A stretch of 64,000 bases of DNA from Burkholderia sp. Ax-1724 (GCF_011752995.1 NZ_VWWL01000006.1:124001-188000), one strand, 5' to 3'; positions 17,179 through 28,895 are shown, numbered from the stretch's first letter. Notes: a model not told the origin generated them from the sequence alone. Made by a program: numbers and translations.

Positions 17179-18609
17179 TTACATGTTCAGCGCGCGCTTG
17201 TCCACGGCGAGTGCCGCTTCGCGCATGACTTCCGACAGCGACGGGTGCGGATGGCAAATGCGGCCGATGTCTTCCGAGGCTGCCTTGAATTCCATCGCCA
17301 CCACGGCTTCCGCGATCAGGTCCGATGCGTTGGCCGAAATGATGTGCACGCCGAGCAGCTCGTCGGTCTTCGCGTCGGCGATCATCTTGACGAAACCGTC
17401 CGCCTTCGCAATGCCGAGCGCGCGGCCGTTCGCCATGAACGGGAACTGGCCCGTCTTGATCTCGCGGCCTTCGGCTTTCAGTTGCTGCTCGGTCTTGCCG
17501 ACCCATGCGATTTCCGGCTCGGTGTAGATCACCCACGGAACGCAGTTGTAGTCGATGTGCGGCTTCTGGCCGTCGATCACTTCCGCGACCAGCACGCCTT
17601 CGTCTTCGGCCTTGTGCGCGAGCATCGGGCCGCGCACCACGTCGCCGATCGCATACACGTTCGGCACGGCCGTCGCGCAGTGGTCGTTCACGTCGATGAA
17701 GCCGCGCTCGTTGGCCTTCAGGCCGATCGCTTCGAGGCCGAGGTTGTCGGTGTTCGGCACGCGGCCGACCGACACGATCAGACGGTCGGCTTCGAGCGTC
17801 TGCGCGTTGCCGTCCTTATCCGTGTAGACGATCGTCACGCCGTTCGCGCTCGTCTTCACTTCGCCGACCTTCACGCCGACGTGAATGTCGAGACCCTGCT
17901 TCTTGAACTGCTTGGCCGCTTCTTTCGAGAGCGCCTGGTCAGCCGCGCCGAGGAATTCCGGCAGCGCTTCGAGCACGGTCACTTCCGCGCCGAGGCGGCG
18001 CCACACCGAGCCGAGTTCCAGACCGATCACGCCCGCGCCGATCACGGCCAGCTTCTTCGGTGCCGAGTCGAACGAGAGCGCGCCTTCGTTGTCGGCGATC
18101 AGCTTGTTGTCGACCGGAATGCCCGGCAGATGACGCGCCTTCGAACCCGTCGCGATGATCACGTTCTTCGCCGTGACGACTTCGGTTTCGCCTTCGCCGC
18201 TCACTTCGATCTGCACGCCGGCGTCGGTCTTGCCGGCGAACTTGCCATGGCCCTGGAGCCACGTGATCTTGTTCTTGCGGAACAGGAATTCGATGCCCTT
18301 GGTCATCTTCTCGACGATGCCGTCCTTGCGGGCCATCATCTTCGAGATATCGACCGTCACGTCGCCCACCGAAATACCGTGGTCAGCGAGGTGATGCGAA
18401 GCGTTTTCAAACTCTTCCGACGACGCGAGCAGCGCCTTCGACGGAATGCAGCCGACGTTCAGGCAGGTGCCGCCGAGCTTCAGCGCGCCGGCCGGATTCT
18501 TCCACTTTTCGATACATGCGACGGTCTTGCCGAGCTGCGCTGCGCGAATGGCGGCGATATAACCGCCGGGGCCCGCGCCGATCACGACGACGTCAAATTC
18601 TTTGGACAT
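17179..18609 (-). CDS. odhL: Dihydrolipoyl dehydrogenase (E3) of the 2-oxoglutarate dehydrogenase complex
   Basis: 476-residue FAD-dependent E3 that reoxidises lipoyl groups with NAD. The N-terminal FAD motif is VVVIGAGPGGYIAA (8-20); the redox disulfide is GGTCLNVGCIPSK with Cys49 and Cys54; an NAD-binding GAGVIGLELGSVW lies around residue 190; the dimer-interface active-site stretch is CHPHPSLSE near the C-terminus. The ATG at 18609 with an AAGGG site fits the family start; a longer frame from 18645 adds 12 basic residues. It is the last gene of odhA-odhB-odhL. The symbol lpdA is also used. Confidence 0.95.
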   Translation of the reverse strand: MSKEFDVVVIGAGPGGYIAAIRAAQLGKTVACIEKWKNPAGALKLGGTCLNVGCIPSKALLASSEEFENASHHLADHGISVGDVTVDISKMMARKDGIVEKMTKGIEFLFRKNKITWLQGHGKFAGKTDAGVQIEVSGEGETEVVTAKNVIIATGSKARHLPGIPVDNKLIADNEGALSFDSAPKKLAVIGAGVIGLELGSVWRRLGAEVTVLEALPEFLGAADQALSKEAAKQFKKQGLDIHVGVKVGEVKTSANGVTIVYTDKDGNAQTLEADRLIVSVGRVPNTDNLGLEAIGLKANERGFIDVNDHCATAVPNVYAIGDVVRGPMLAHKAEDEGVLVAEVIDGQKPHIDYNCVPWVIYTEPEIAWVGKTEQQLKAEGREIKTGQFPFMANGRALGIAKADGFVKMIADAKTDELLGVHIISANASDLIAEAVVAMEFKAASEDIGRICHPHPSLSEVMREAALAVDKRALNM

Positions 18610-18626
18610 GACAATCCCTTTGATGA

Positions 18627-18668
18627 CGGAACGGCGCCGGGCCACCTAAGGTGGCGCGCGCCGTTCCG
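18627..18668. repeat. Composite hairpin between odhB and odhL
   Basis: An 11-bp outer stem (18627-18637 with 18658-18668) encloses a second perfect stem CCACCT/AGGTGG (18642-18647 with 18649-18654). There is no U tract. It may stabilise the upstream odhAB mRNA or set the ratio of E2 to E3. Confidence 0.65.
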
Positions 18669-18744
18669 GTACTGCTGAATGCTTGAAGACTTACTGCGGA
18701 TGGCGCCGGCTGGCCACGCCGGCCGGCGCCAGTGGAACGTGCGC

Positions 18745-20013
18745 TTACAGGTCGAGCAGCAGGCGCGCCGGATCTTCCAGCGCGTCCTTCATCGCGACCA
18801 GCGACAGCACCGCTTCGCGGCCGTCGATGATACGGTGGTCGTACGAGAGCGCGAGGTAGTTCATCGGGCGGATCACGATCTGGCCGTTTTCGACCACAGC
18901 GCGTTCCTTGGTGGCGTGCACGCCGAGAATCGCGGACTGCGGCGGGTTGATGATCGGGGTCGACAGCATCGAGCCGAACACGCCGCCGTTCGAGATCGAG
19001 AACGTACCGCCCGTCATTTCTTCGATCGACAGCTTGCCGTCCTTCGCCTTCTGGCCGAATTCGGCGATCTTCTTCTCGATGTCGGCGAGGCTCATCTGAT
19101 CCGCATTGCGCAGGATCGGCACCACCAGACCGCGCGGCGAACCGACCGCGATACCGATGTCGAAGTAGCCGTGATAGACGATGTCGTTACCGTCGATCGA
19201 CGCGTTCACGAGCGGGAACTTCTTCAGCGCGTGAACAGCCGCCTTCACGAAGAACGACATGAAGCCGAGCTTCACGCCGTGTTCCTTCTCGAACTTGTCC
19301 TTGTACTTGTTGCGCAGGTCCATGACCGGCGCCATGTTCACTTCGTTGAACGTCGTGAGGATGGCGTTGGTTTGCTGCGACTCGAGCAGACGCTCGGCGA
19401 TACGCGCACGCAGACGCGACATCGGCACGCGCTGTTCCGGACGGTCCTTGAGCCACTGGTCGGCCGATGCCGGAGCCTTGACGTCCGGCAGCGACGGCTT
19501 GGCGGCCTTCGGTGCGGCAGCCGGTGCCGGTGCAGCCTTGGCAGCCGGAGCGCCGGCGGCGAGCACGTCGCCCTTCGTGATGCGGCCATCGCGGCCCGTG
19601 CCGGCGACGTCGCCAGCGGCCAGGCCCTTCTCCGCCATCAGCTTGCCGGCAGCCGGCGAAGCCGCGGTGTTCGAACCCGTTGCGGCGGCAGCCTGAGCGG
19701 CCGGTGCCGCAGCAGCTTCGGCAACCGGAGCCGGCTTCACTTCGGCTTCGACGGCAGCGGCGCCTGCCTTGCCTTCGGTGTCGATCTTCGCGATCACCTG
19801 GTCGGCCACGACGGTGTCGCCGTCGTTCGAGATGACTTGCGCGAGCACGCCCGCAGCCGGAGCCGGCACTTCGAGCACGACCTTGTCGGTCTCGATTTCG
19901 ATGAGGATTTCGTCCTGGGCGACAGCCTCGCCCGGCTTCTTCTTCCACTGCAGCATGGTGGCTTCCGAGACCGACTCGGAGAGCTGGGGAACCTTGACTT
20001 CAACAATAGCCAT
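18745..20013 (-). CDS. odhB: Dihydrolipoyl succinyltransferase (E2) of 2-oxoglutarate dehydrogenase
   Basis: 422-residue E2 core enzyme of the TCA-cycle complex. One lipoyl domain (residues 1-77) has the lipoylated Lys44 in [14 protein letters not shown] long Ala/Pro/Glu linker (about 78-175) holds a peripheral subunit-binding domain (near [20 protein letters not shown]). The catalytic acyltransferase domain follows, with His393 and Asp397 in [13 protein letters not shown]. Succinyl-transferase identity is inferred from its place directly after odhA. Expected length for the family. Confidence 0.95.
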   Translation of the reverse strand: MAIVEVKVPQLSESVSEATMLQWKKKPGEAVAQDEILIEIETDKVVLEVPAPAAGVLAQVISNDGDTVVADQVIAKIDTEGKAGAAAVEAEVKPAPVAEAAAAPAAQAAAATGSNTAASPAAGKLMAEKGLAAGDVAGTGRDGRITKGDVLAAGAPAAKAAPAPAAAPKAAKPSLPDVKAPASADQWLKDRPEQRVPMSRLRARIAERLLESQQTNAILTTFNEVNMAPVMDLRNKYKDKFEKEHGVKLGFMSFFVKAAVHALKKFPLVNASIDGNDIVYHGYFDIGIAVGSPRGLVVPILRNADQMSLADIEKKIAEFGQKAKDGKLSIEEMTGGTFSISNGGVFGSMLSTPIINPPQSAILGVHATKERAVVENGQIVIRPMNYLALSYDHRIIDGREAVLSLVAMKDALEDPARLLLDL

Positions 20014-20125
20014 TATGAGTATCCTGAATACGTATCGGGTGACGGCGCTTCTTCACGACCGCCTGCGAACCTCGGGCGCCGCGCCTGAACCTCATGGGAA
20101 CCGTTCGACGCGGTTCGGCGCGGCG

Positions 20126-20157
20126 CGGGAAAAATGCACTACGGTGCACCTTTCCCG
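20126..20157. repeat. Hairpin in odhA-odhB spacer
   Basis: Outer arms 20126-20132/20151-20157 (CGGGAAA/TTTCCCG) and inner TGCAC/GTGCA form a two-part stem-loop 15 bases after the odhA stop. No strong U tract, so probably an mRNA-stabilising or processing hairpin. Confidence 0.5.
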
Positions 20158-20171
20158 GCTCGACTGTTTCC

Positions 20172-23033
20172 TTATTTAGCGATCGACGCGCTCTTGAGGC
20201 GGCCGAAAGCGCCTTCGACCAGCGCCTTCTGCTGCTCGTAGTGCTTCGCGTAGTAACCGACTGCCGGCGAGGCCGAAGCCGGACGGCCGCTGTACGCCAG
20301 CTTCTGCCCGTCCTTCATGCCTTCCTTCAGGTGGTGCTCGATGTAGAACCACGGGCCCTGATTCTGCGGCTCGTCCTGCACCCAGACCACTTCGGTCGCG
20401 TTGTCGTACTTCTTCATTTCCGCTTCGAACTGCTTGTGCGCGAACGGATAGAGCTGTTCGATACGGACGATCGCGACGTCGTTCGCCTTCGCTTCGCGGC
20501 GATGCGCGACGAGGTCGTAGTACACGCGGCCCGAGCAGGCGATCACGCGCTTGACCTTCTTCGCGTCGATCGACTCGTCGGTTTCGCCGAGCACCGGCTG
20601 GAACGAACCCTTCGCGAGTTCCGACAGATCCGACACGGCTTCCTTGTGACGCAGCAGCGACTTCGGCGTGAAGACGATGAGCGGCTTGCGGAACAGGCGG
20701 ATCATCTGGCGACGCAGCAGGTGGAAAATCTGCGCCGGCGTGGTCGGCTGAACGACCTGCATGTTGTGGTCCGCGCACAGTTGCAGGAAACGCTCGATAC
20801 GTGCCGACGAGTGCTCCGGACCCTGGCCTTCGTAGCCGTGCGGCAGCATCATGGTCAGGCCCGAGACGCGGCCCCACTTCACTTCGCCCGACGAGATGAA
20901 CTGGTCGATCACGACCTGCGCGCCGTTCACGAAGTCGCCGAACTGCGCTTCCCATGCGACGAACGTGTTCGGTTCAGCGGTCGAGTAGCCGTATTCGAAG
21001 CCGAGCACCGCTTCTTCCGACAGCACCGAGTCGATCACCGTGAACTTCGCCTGACCTTCGGCGATGTTCTGCAGCGGCACGTAGGTGCCGTCGTTCCAGC
21101 GCTCGCGGTTCTGGTCGTGCAGCACCGCGTGACGGTGCGTGAACGTGCCGCGGCCCGAATCCTGACCGGTCAGGCGCACCGCGTAACCCGATGCGACCAG
21201 CGACGCGAACGCGAGGTGCTCGCCCATGCCCCAGTCGAGCTTCGCTTCGCCGCGGCCCATGGCGCGACGGTCGTTGATCACGCGCTCGACGAGCGGGTGC
21301 ACCTTGAAGTTTTCGGGAATCGTGGTGATGCGCTCGGCGAGGCGCTTCAGTTCCGCGAGCGGCACGGCCGTGTCGGCCGCGTCGGTCCACTTGCGGTTCA
21401 GGAACGGCACCCAGTCCACCGCGTACTTGCTCTTGTAGTTCGAGAGCACCGGGTCGACCGTGTGGTGGCCTTCGTCCATCGCCTTGCGGTAGGCCTTGAC
21501 GAATTCGTCGCCTTCGTCGGCCGAGATCACGCCTTGCTGCACGAGCTTTTCAGCGTACAGCGCGCGCGTGCCCGGATGCTTCGCGATCGTCTTGTACATG
21601 AGCGGCTGCGTGACCGCCGGGGTGTCCTGCTCGTTGTGGCCGAGCTTGCGGAAGCAGACGATGTCGACGACGACGTCCTTGTGGAACTGGATCCGGAAAT
21701 CGATCGCGAGCTGGATCGCCAGCACGACCGCCTCGGGATCGTCGCCGTTCACGTGCAGCACCGGCGCCTCGATCATCTTGACGACGTCCGAGCAGTACAG
21801 CGTCGAGCGCGAATCGCGCGGGTCCGACGTCGTGAAGCCGATCTGGTTGTTGATGACGATGTGCAGCGTGCCGTGCGTGCCGTAACCGCGCGTTTGCGCG
21901 AGGTTCAGCGTTTCCATCACGACGCCCTGGCCCGCGAAAGCCGCGTCGCCGTGGATCTGCACCGGCAGCACCTGCAGGCCGGTTTCGTCGCCGCGACGGT
22001 CCATACGGGCCTTCGCCGAACCCTCGACCACCGGGTTGACGATTTCGAGGTGCGACGGGTTGAACGCGAGCGACAGGTGAACCGGGCCGCCTTCCGTTGC
22101 GACGTCCGACGAGAAGCCCTTGTGGTACTTCACGTCGCCGGCCGGCAGATCGTCGACGTGTTTGCCTTCGAATTCGGCGAACAGGTCGGCCGGCATCTTG
22201 CCGAGCGTGTTGACCAGCACGTTCAGACGGCCGCGGTGCGCCATGCCGATGACGATTTCCTGGACGCCGTTCGCGCCGCCGTGGCGCACGACTTCGTCCA
22301 TCGCCGCGATGAAGCTCTCGCCGCCTTCGAGCGAGAAGCGCTTCTGGCCGACGTACTTGGTGTGCAGGAAACGCTCGAGGCCTTCAGCGGCCGTCAGGCG
22401 GTTCAGGATGTGCTTCTTCTTGTCGTTGCTGAAGTTCGGCGTCGAGCGGATCGATTCGAGCCGTTCCTTCCACCAGCGCTTCTGCTCCGGATCGCTGATG
22501 TACATATACTCGGCGCCGATCGTGCCGCAGTACGTGTCGCGCAGCGCCTTGACGATGTCGCGCAGCGTCGCCCGCTCGAACCCGAAGTACAGGTTCGTTG
22601 CACTGAACTCCTGGTCCATGTCGGCTTCGGTGAAGTCGTAGAACGCGGGTTCAAGTTCGGGGATTGCGGGACGTTCGCGGCGCTTCAGAGGATCGAGATT
22701 GGCCCATTGCGAGCCGAGGAAGCGATATGCGCCGATGAGGGACTGGACGTAGACCTGTTTGCGGGAAGTGGCGAGGTCTTCGCCGCCGGCCGTTGCGCGC
22801 GGCAGGAAGGCATTGGCCTTGGCGCGCTGGGCAAACGACTCGACGATCGGGCCGTGGGCCACGTCGTTGGCGTTGCTGCCGTCCGATGCGGGCACGTTTT
22901 GCAACGCATCGAAATAGCTGCGCCAGGTCTCGGGCACTGACGCCGGATTATCGAGATACGCTTCGTACATTTCTTCGACGTACGGAGCATTGCCGCCGAA
23001 CAGATAAGAGTTCGACTGGAATTGCTTCATCAT
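20172..23033 (-). CDS. odhA: 2-oxoglutarate dehydrogenase E1 component
   Basis: 953-residue thiamine-diphosphate enzyme that decarboxylates 2-oxoglutarate and transfers succinyl to E2 lipoyl. The N-terminus has the E2-binding segment YLFGGNAPYVEEMYEAYL. The ThDP-binding half shows GMAHRGRLNVLVNTLGK (about 245-261) and VQIHGDAAFAGQGVV (about 355-369), and the C-terminal half LPHGYEGQGPEHSSARIERF. The ATG at 23033 has an AGGTGA site about eight bases upstream; a GTG at 23045 in the same frame overlaps that site and is less likely. First gene of the odh operon. Confidence 0.96.
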   Translation of the reverse strand: MMKQFQSNSYLFGGNAPYVEEMYEAYLDNPASVPETWRSYFDALQNVPASDGSNANDVAHGPIVESFAQRAKANAFLPRATAGGEDLATSRKQVYVQSLIGAYRFLGSQWANLDPLKRRERPAIPELEPAFYDFTEADMDQEFSATNLYFGFERATLRDIVKALRDTYCGTIGAEYMYISDPEQKRWWKERLESIRSTPNFSNDKKKHILNRLTAAEGLERFLHTKYVGQKRFSLEGGESFIAAMDEVVRHGGANGVQEIVIGMAHRGRLNVLVNTLGKMPADLFAEFEGKHVDDLPAGDVKYHKGFSSDVATEGGPVHLSLAFNPSHLEIVNPVVEGSAKARMDRRGDETGLQVLPVQIHGDAAFAGQGVVMETLNLAQTRGYGTHGTLHIVINNQIGFTTSDPRDSRSTLYCSDVVKMIEAPVLHVNGDDPEAVVLAIQLAIDFRIQFHKDVVVDIVCFRKLGHNEQDTPAVTQPLMYKTIAKHPGTRALYAEKLVQQGVISADEGDEFVKAYRKAMDEGHHTVDPVLSNYKSKYAVDWVPFLNRKWTDAADTAVPLAELKRLAERITTIPENFKVHPLVERVINDRRAMGRGEAKLDWGMGEHLAFASLVASGYAVRLTGQDSGRGTFTHRHAVLHDQNRERWNDGTYVPLQNIAEGQAKFTVIDSVLSEEAVLGFEYGYSTAEPNTFVAWEAQFGDFVNGAQVVIDQFISSGEVKWGRVSGLTMMLPHGYEGQGPEHSSARIERFLQLCADHNMQVVQPTTPAQIFHLLRRQMIRLFRKPLIVFTPKSLLRHKEAVSDLSELAKGSFQPVLGETDESIDAKKVKRVIACSGRVYYDLVAHRREAKANDVAIVRIEQLYPFAHKQFEAEMKKYDNATEVVWVQDEPQNQGPWFYIEHHLKEGMKDGQKLAYSGRPASASPAVGYYAKHYEQQKALVEGAFGRLKSASIAK

Positions 23034-23164
23034 TTTTACGCTCACCTTTCTTCGAGCTTCTCGAGAAATAGCGGGTTACAGAACCTTCCGCGACACGGCC
23101 TGACCGTTTAGCGGATTGCGCGAATCAAGTCTTGCTTGGAAGGACCTAAAACAGTGCACCCGGG

Positions 23165-23173
23165 AGCATAGCA
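23165..23173 (-). promoter_or_regulatory. Possible extended -10 promoter for odhA-odhB-odhL
   Basis: On the minus strand TGCTATGCT (TGn plus TATGCT) forms an extended -10 element about 130 bases upstream of odhA; no good -35 is visible. It is the best candidate in this spacer. Confidence 0.4.
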
Positions 23174-23210
23174 CAGAACGAATAGCCCAGATAGCGAACC
23201 GCATAGGGGC

Positions 23211-23277
23211 AAACGCCCGTGACGGCGGGCGTTTCACGGATGGGCCGAAAACAGCGAAGCCACCCGAAGGTGGCTTC
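23211..23277 (-). terminator. Two tandem hairpins after typA
   Basis: Hairpin 1 has 9-bp perfect arms at 23256-23264 and 23269-23277 with a four-base loop, followed on the minus strand by a short TGTTTTC stretch. Hairpin 2 has 9-bp arms at 23211-23219 and 23226-23234, followed by TG and mixed bases. Together they probably end the typA transcript before the odh promoter. Confidence 0.6.
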
Positions 23278-23313
23278 CATTACTGCTATCCGGTCACGCC
23301 GGCTTGCGGTCGC

Positions 23314-25140
<1,827 letters not shown>

Positions 25141-25239
25141 AGGAAACCTGGAGACAGTTGGAGTGCGCCGCTTGCTTATGCTGCTGGTTGGGGAGATCAC
25201 CCCGACAACAAGCCCAAAGCGCACTTTTGGGAACCCAAC

Positions 25240-25248
25240 ATTATAGCA
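25240..25248 (-). promoter_or_regulatory. Extended -10 promoter for typA
   Basis: On the minus strand TGCTATAAT gives a perfect TATAAT (25245-25240) preceded by the TGn extension; the -35 region is poor, as usual for extended -10 promoters. Start near 25233 gives a leader of about 93 bases. Confidence 0.6.
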
Positions 25249-25418
25249 TGGCGAAATGATGCTCTCTGGTATTCCCCGATAGACCGCTCTCTTTTCCTCT
25301 TCCCCAGTGCGCGCCGATCCGCAGCCCGGCCCGATGCCGCCGCCACGACGAACCATCTCCCTTGGCGCCCAACCGGAAAACAATCGGGGAAAAATCCTTG
25401 CCTAAGCTGTAATAACGC

Positions 25419-25458
25419 TTGTCGCGTCAATCAACAGCCGACTATACTAATGCCTAGT
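25419..25458 (+). promoter_or_regulatory. Promoter and possible MarR operator upstream of the efflux operon
   Basis: TTGTCG (25419-25424) and TATACT (25443-25448) lie 18 bases apart. A short inverted repeat ACTA-ATGCC-TAGT (25446-25458) overlaps the -10 and probable start site, a fitting position for autorepression by the MarR protein encoded 25 bases further on. Confidence 0.55.
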
Positions 25459-25483
25459 CAACCATTGCATTCGCACGAGAATC

Positions 25484-25999
25484 ATGTCGGAGCCGTCCAC
25501 CGAATCCATGCCGGACCTTAGCGAGTATCAACTCGGCGAAAGCGTCGGCTATCTCCTCTCGCGGGTGAAATCGACCATGTCCAACCTGATCACGCAGCGC
25601 AGCATGGCCGAGTTGGGCATCACCAGCCAGCAGGGCAGCATCCTGTTCATGGTGGCGAGCGGCAAATGCCTGCTGGCCGCCGAACTGGCCCGCGAATACG
25701 GCATCGACGCCAGCGCCGTCACCCGCCTGATCGACCGGCTCGAAAAGCGCGGCCTGCTCACCCGGGTGCGCAGCAACGAAGACCGGCGCGTCGTGCGCCT
25801 CGCGCTGACACCCGAAGGCCACGCAATCGCCGCCCGCATGCCGGGCATTTTTAATAGTGTGCTCGACAGCCTGCTGAACGGTTTCACCGCCGAGGAAGTG
25901 GGTTTCCTGAAGAGCATGCTGCGCCGGGTGCTCGTCAATTCCGGCGAACAGACGGGACTGACCCGCGAGGCCGCCGGCAATCCCGACGGCAAATCCTGA
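25484..25999 (+). CDS. MarR-family repressor of the efflux operon
   Basis: 171-residue winged-helix regulator. The core has a dimerisation helix (YQLGESVGYLLSRVKSTMSNL), the recognition helix region ELAREYGIDASAVTRLIDRLEKRG (about 67-90) and the wing VRSNEDRRVVRLALTPEG. It is the first gene before a NodT/EmrA/EmrB tripartite pump on the same strand, so it is likely the pump's autoregulated, ligand-released repressor. The gap to the next gene is 49 bases. Confidence 0.88.
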   Translation: MSEPSTESMPDLSEYQLGESVGYLLSRVKSTMSNLITQRSMAELGITSQQGSILFMVASGKCLLAAELAREYGIDASAVTRLIDRLEKRGLLTRVRSNEDRRVVRLALTPEGHAIAARMPGIFNSVLDSLLNGFTAEEVGFLKSMLRRVLVNSGEQTGLTREAAGNPDGKS

Positions 26000-26048
26000 G
26001 AAATTGCTTGCTGCGTCCATCATTACCTTCCACTCAAAGAGTCGAGCG

Positions 26049-27563
26049 ATGAAATCCCTTTTCCTGTCCGCGCCCGCGCTTCCGAGCCGGGCTGCCGTCG
26101 CCGCCGCGGTGACGGCGCTCGCCCTCACGGGGTGCGCGAACTACATCGGCGTGAAGAGCGACAAGCAGATCGCGTCGCCGGCGCAGTATGAGTCGACGCA
26201 GAGCCTGCCCAGCGAAGGTGGCCAGTGGCCCTCGCTCGACTGGGCCAACCAGTTCGGCGACCCGCAACTGCCGAAGCTGATCGCGGAAGCGCTCGAGGGC
26301 AGCCCGTCGATCGCCCAGGCGCAGGCGCGTCTCGCGAAAGCTTCGTCGTATATCGAAAGCTCGCGCTCGGCGCTGTTCCCGAAGGTCAACGGCAGCTATT
26401 CGTGGACGCGCGAACTGTTCTCGGCGAACGGTCTCTACCCGCCCCCGTACGGCGGCACGTGGTTTAGCGAAAACAACGTGCTCGCGAGCGCGTCGTGGGA
26501 CCTCGACCTGTGGGGCAAGAACCGCCAGCGTCTCGGCCAGGCCGTGTCGCAGCAGAAAGCCGCCGAAGCGGACGTACAGCAGGCGCGCGTGACGCTCGCC
26601 GCGTCGGTGGCGAGTACCTACAACCAACTCGCGCAGCTGTATGCGTTCCGCGATATCGCCGCGCGCGAGATCGCCAACCGCCAGGATGTCGGCCGCATCA
26701 CCAACGGCCGCGTGGCCGCCGGTCTCGACTCCAACGTCGAGAAGCAAACGGCCGTCGGCAACATCGCGACCAGCCAGTCGAACCTGACCGACCTCGACGG
26801 CCAGATCACGGTCGTGCGCTATCAGCTCGGCGCGCTGCTCGGCAAGGGCCCGGACCGCGGCATGCAGATCGCCAAACCCGCGCTCACGGGCGGCGACACG
26901 GTCGCGCTGCCGGACAACATCCCGGCCGATCTGGTGGCGCGCCGCGCGGACATCGTCGCCGCGCGCTGGCAGGTCGAAGCCGCGATGCACGACGTCAAGG
27001 AAGCGAAAGCCGAGTTTTTCCCGGACGTGAACCTCGCGGCCGGTTTCGGTTTCGACGCGCTCGGCTGGGGGCGCTTTCTGACCGCGGCGAGCCGTCAGAC
27101 CCAGTTCGGCCCGGCCATCCATCTACCGATCTTCGACGCCGGCGCGCTGCGCGCGCAGCTGAAGGGCCGCTATGCCGACTTCGACCTCGACGTCGCGAAC
27201 TACAACCAGACGCTGATCAACGCGCTGCAGGACGTGTCGACGCAGGTATCGTCGATCCGCTCGATCGACCAGCAGTCGGGCGACGCCCAGCGCGCGCTCG
27301 ACGCGTCGAGCAAAGCGTATCAGCTCGCCGTGGTGCGCTACAAGGCGGGCCTGTCGCCGCAGTTGCAGGTACTGACCGCCGACGAGAACAGGCTCGCCGC
27401 CGAGCAGACGGTGACGGGACTGAAGATGCGCCGCCGCGATCTGCAGATCGGCCTCATCAAGGCGCTGGGCGGCGGCTTCGACGCAACCCGGAGCGGTCTC
27501 GTGGTGCCGACCGACGCCCCGGCATCGGCAACCGGCACCGATACGAGTGCCGCCGCGAAATAA
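26049..27563 (+). CDS. NodT-family outer-membrane efflux lipoprotein
   Basis: 504-residue TolC-like outer-membrane channel of an RND/MFS-type pump. Signal peptide with lipobox ALALTGC (Cys29), then two outer-membrane efflux repeats, each with long amphipathic helices (for example IAQAQARLAKASSYIESSRS and VRYKAGLSPQLQVLTADEN). The conserved WELDLWGK-type stretch appears as SWDLDLWGKNRQR. The ATG at 26049 places a signal peptide at the N-terminus; an upstream in-frame start at 26004 would hide it. Works with the downstream EmrA/EmrB. Confidence 0.9.
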   Translation: MKSLFLSAPALPSRAAVAAAVTALALTGCANYIGVKSDKQIASPAQYESTQSLPSEGGQWPSLDWANQFGDPQLPKLIAEALEGSPSIAQAQARLAKASSYIESSRSALFPKVNGSYSWTRELFSANGLYPPPYGGTWFSENNVLASASWDLDLWGKNRQRLGQAVSQQKAAEADVQQARVTLAASVASTYNQLAQLYAFRDIAAREIANRQDVGRITNGRVAAGLDSNVEKQTAVGNIATSQSNLTDLDGQITVVRYQLGALLGKGPDRGMQIAKPALTGGDTVALPDNIPADLVARRADIVAARWQVEAAMHDVKEAKAEFFPDVNLAAGFGFDALGWGRFLTAASRQTQFGPAIHLPIFDAGALRAQLKGRYADFDLDVANYNQTLINALQDVSTQVSSIRSIDQQSGDAQRALDASSKAYQLAVVRYKAGLSPQLQVLTADENRLAAEQTVTGLKMRRRDLQIGLIKALGGGFDATRSGLVVPTDAPASATGTDTSAAAK

Positions 27564-27653
27564 GCCGCCCACCGCCACGCCGACGCCAACGCCAACGCAT
27601 CCGCACGAATCAACGAGTCAACGACGCCGTACAAAAGAACCCGGAGCACATCA

Positions 27654-28895
27654 ATGAGCACTCCCCAACAGCCCGCCACCCCGCCGCAAACGGCGAACAA
27701 CGGCAAACGCAAGCGCATGATGACGCTGCTCGTCATCGTGATCCTGATTGCCGCGGTCGCGTACGGCCTGTACTACTTCCTCGTCGCGCGCTTTCATGAA
27801 GACACCGACGACGCTTACGTGAGCGGCAACGTCGTGCAGATCACGCCGCAGGTCACGGGCACCGTGATCGCGGTGAACGCCGACGACACACAGGTCGTCA
27901 AGGCCGGCGACCCGCTCGTCGTGCTCGATCCGGCCGACGCGCGCGTCGCGCTCGAACAGGCCGAGGCCAATCTCGCGCAGGTGGTGCGCCAGGTGCGCGG
28001 CCTGTTCGCCGACGACAGCCAGTACGAAGCGCAGGTCGCGGCGCGCCAGGCCGATCTGTCGCGCGCCGAGGACGACCTCAAGCGCCGTCTGGCCGTCGCG
28101 CAAACCGGCGCGGTGTCGCAGGAAGAAATCTCGCATGCCCGCGATTCCGTGAAAACCGCCCAGGCCGCGCTCGACGCCGCCAAACAGCAACTGGCGGCAA
28201 ACCACGCGCTGACCGCGAACACCACGATCACCGATCACCCGAACGTGCAGGCCGCCGCCGCGAAGGTTCGCGACGCGTATCTGAACAACGCGCGCAACAC
28301 GCTGCCGGCGCCGGTCACGGGCTACGTCGCGAAGCGCTCGGTGCAGGTCGGCCAGCGCGTCTCGCCGGGCACGCCGCTGATGGCGATCGTGCCGCTGCAC
28401 GACGTGTGGGTCGACGCGAACTTCAAGGAAGTGCAGCTCAAGCATATGCGCATCGGCCAGCCGGTCGAACTGACGGCCGACGTGTACGGTTCGTCGGTGC
28501 CGTATCACGGCAAGGTGGTCGGCTTCTCGGCCGGCACGGGTTCGGCGTTCTCGCTGCTGCCGGCGCAGAATGCGACCGGCAACTGGATCAAGGTCGTGCA
28601 GCGTCTGCCGGTGCGTATCGCGCTCGATCCGCAGGAACTCGAAAAGCACCCGCTGCGCATCGGTCTGTCGATGCAGGCTGACGTCGACATCAAGGACGAG
28701 ACCGGCGGCCAGCTCGGCCAGGCACCGACCACGGCCTACCAGACCAATGTCTTCGACAAGTACGGCGACGAAGCCGATGCGGTCATCGCACGCATCATCG
28801 CGGAAAACGCGGGGCCGAATGCGAACGGCGGTGCGCAGAAGTCGACGGTGCAAAACGGCGGCGCGGCCGCCCAGCCGACGGCGAAGAAGGGCTAA
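27654..28895 (+). CDS. emrA: EmrA-type membrane fusion protein
   Basis: 413-residue HlyD/EmrA-family periplasmic adaptor. One N-terminal membrane segment (about 22-44), the barrel-sandwich half HEDTDDAYVSGNVVQITPQV (lipoyl-like), a coiled-coil hairpin (about 100-200), the second lipoyl half with APVTGYVAKRSVQVGQRVSPG, and a beta-barrel domain. The last 40 residues are Asn/Ala/Lys-rich. Joins EmrB in the inner membrane to the NodT channel. A GGAG site precedes the ATG. Confidence 0.9.
   Translation: MSTPQQPATPPQTANNGKRKRMMTLLVIVILIAAVAYGLYYFLVARFHEDTDDAYVSGNVVQITPQVTGTVIAVNADDTQVVKAGDPLVVLDPADARVALEQAEANLAQVVRQVRGLFADDSQYEAQVAARQADLSRAEDDLKRRLAVAQTGAVSQEEISHARDSVKTAQAALDAAKQQLAANHALTANTTITDHPNVQAAAAKVRDAYLNNARNTLPAPVTGYVAKRSVQVGQRVSPGTPLMAIVPLHDVWVDANFKEVQLKHMRIGQPVELTADVYGSSVPYHGKVVGFSAGTGSAFSLLPAQNATGNWIKVVQRLPVRIALDPQELEKHPLRIGLSMQADVDIKDETGGQLGQAPTTAYQTNVFDKYGDEADAVIARIIAENAGPNANGGAQKSTVQNGGAAAQPTAKKG

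Noticed and set aside
20094..22940. A 948-residue open frame opposite odhA
   Set aside because: Antisense shadow of a clearly conserved enzyme gene; no family character.
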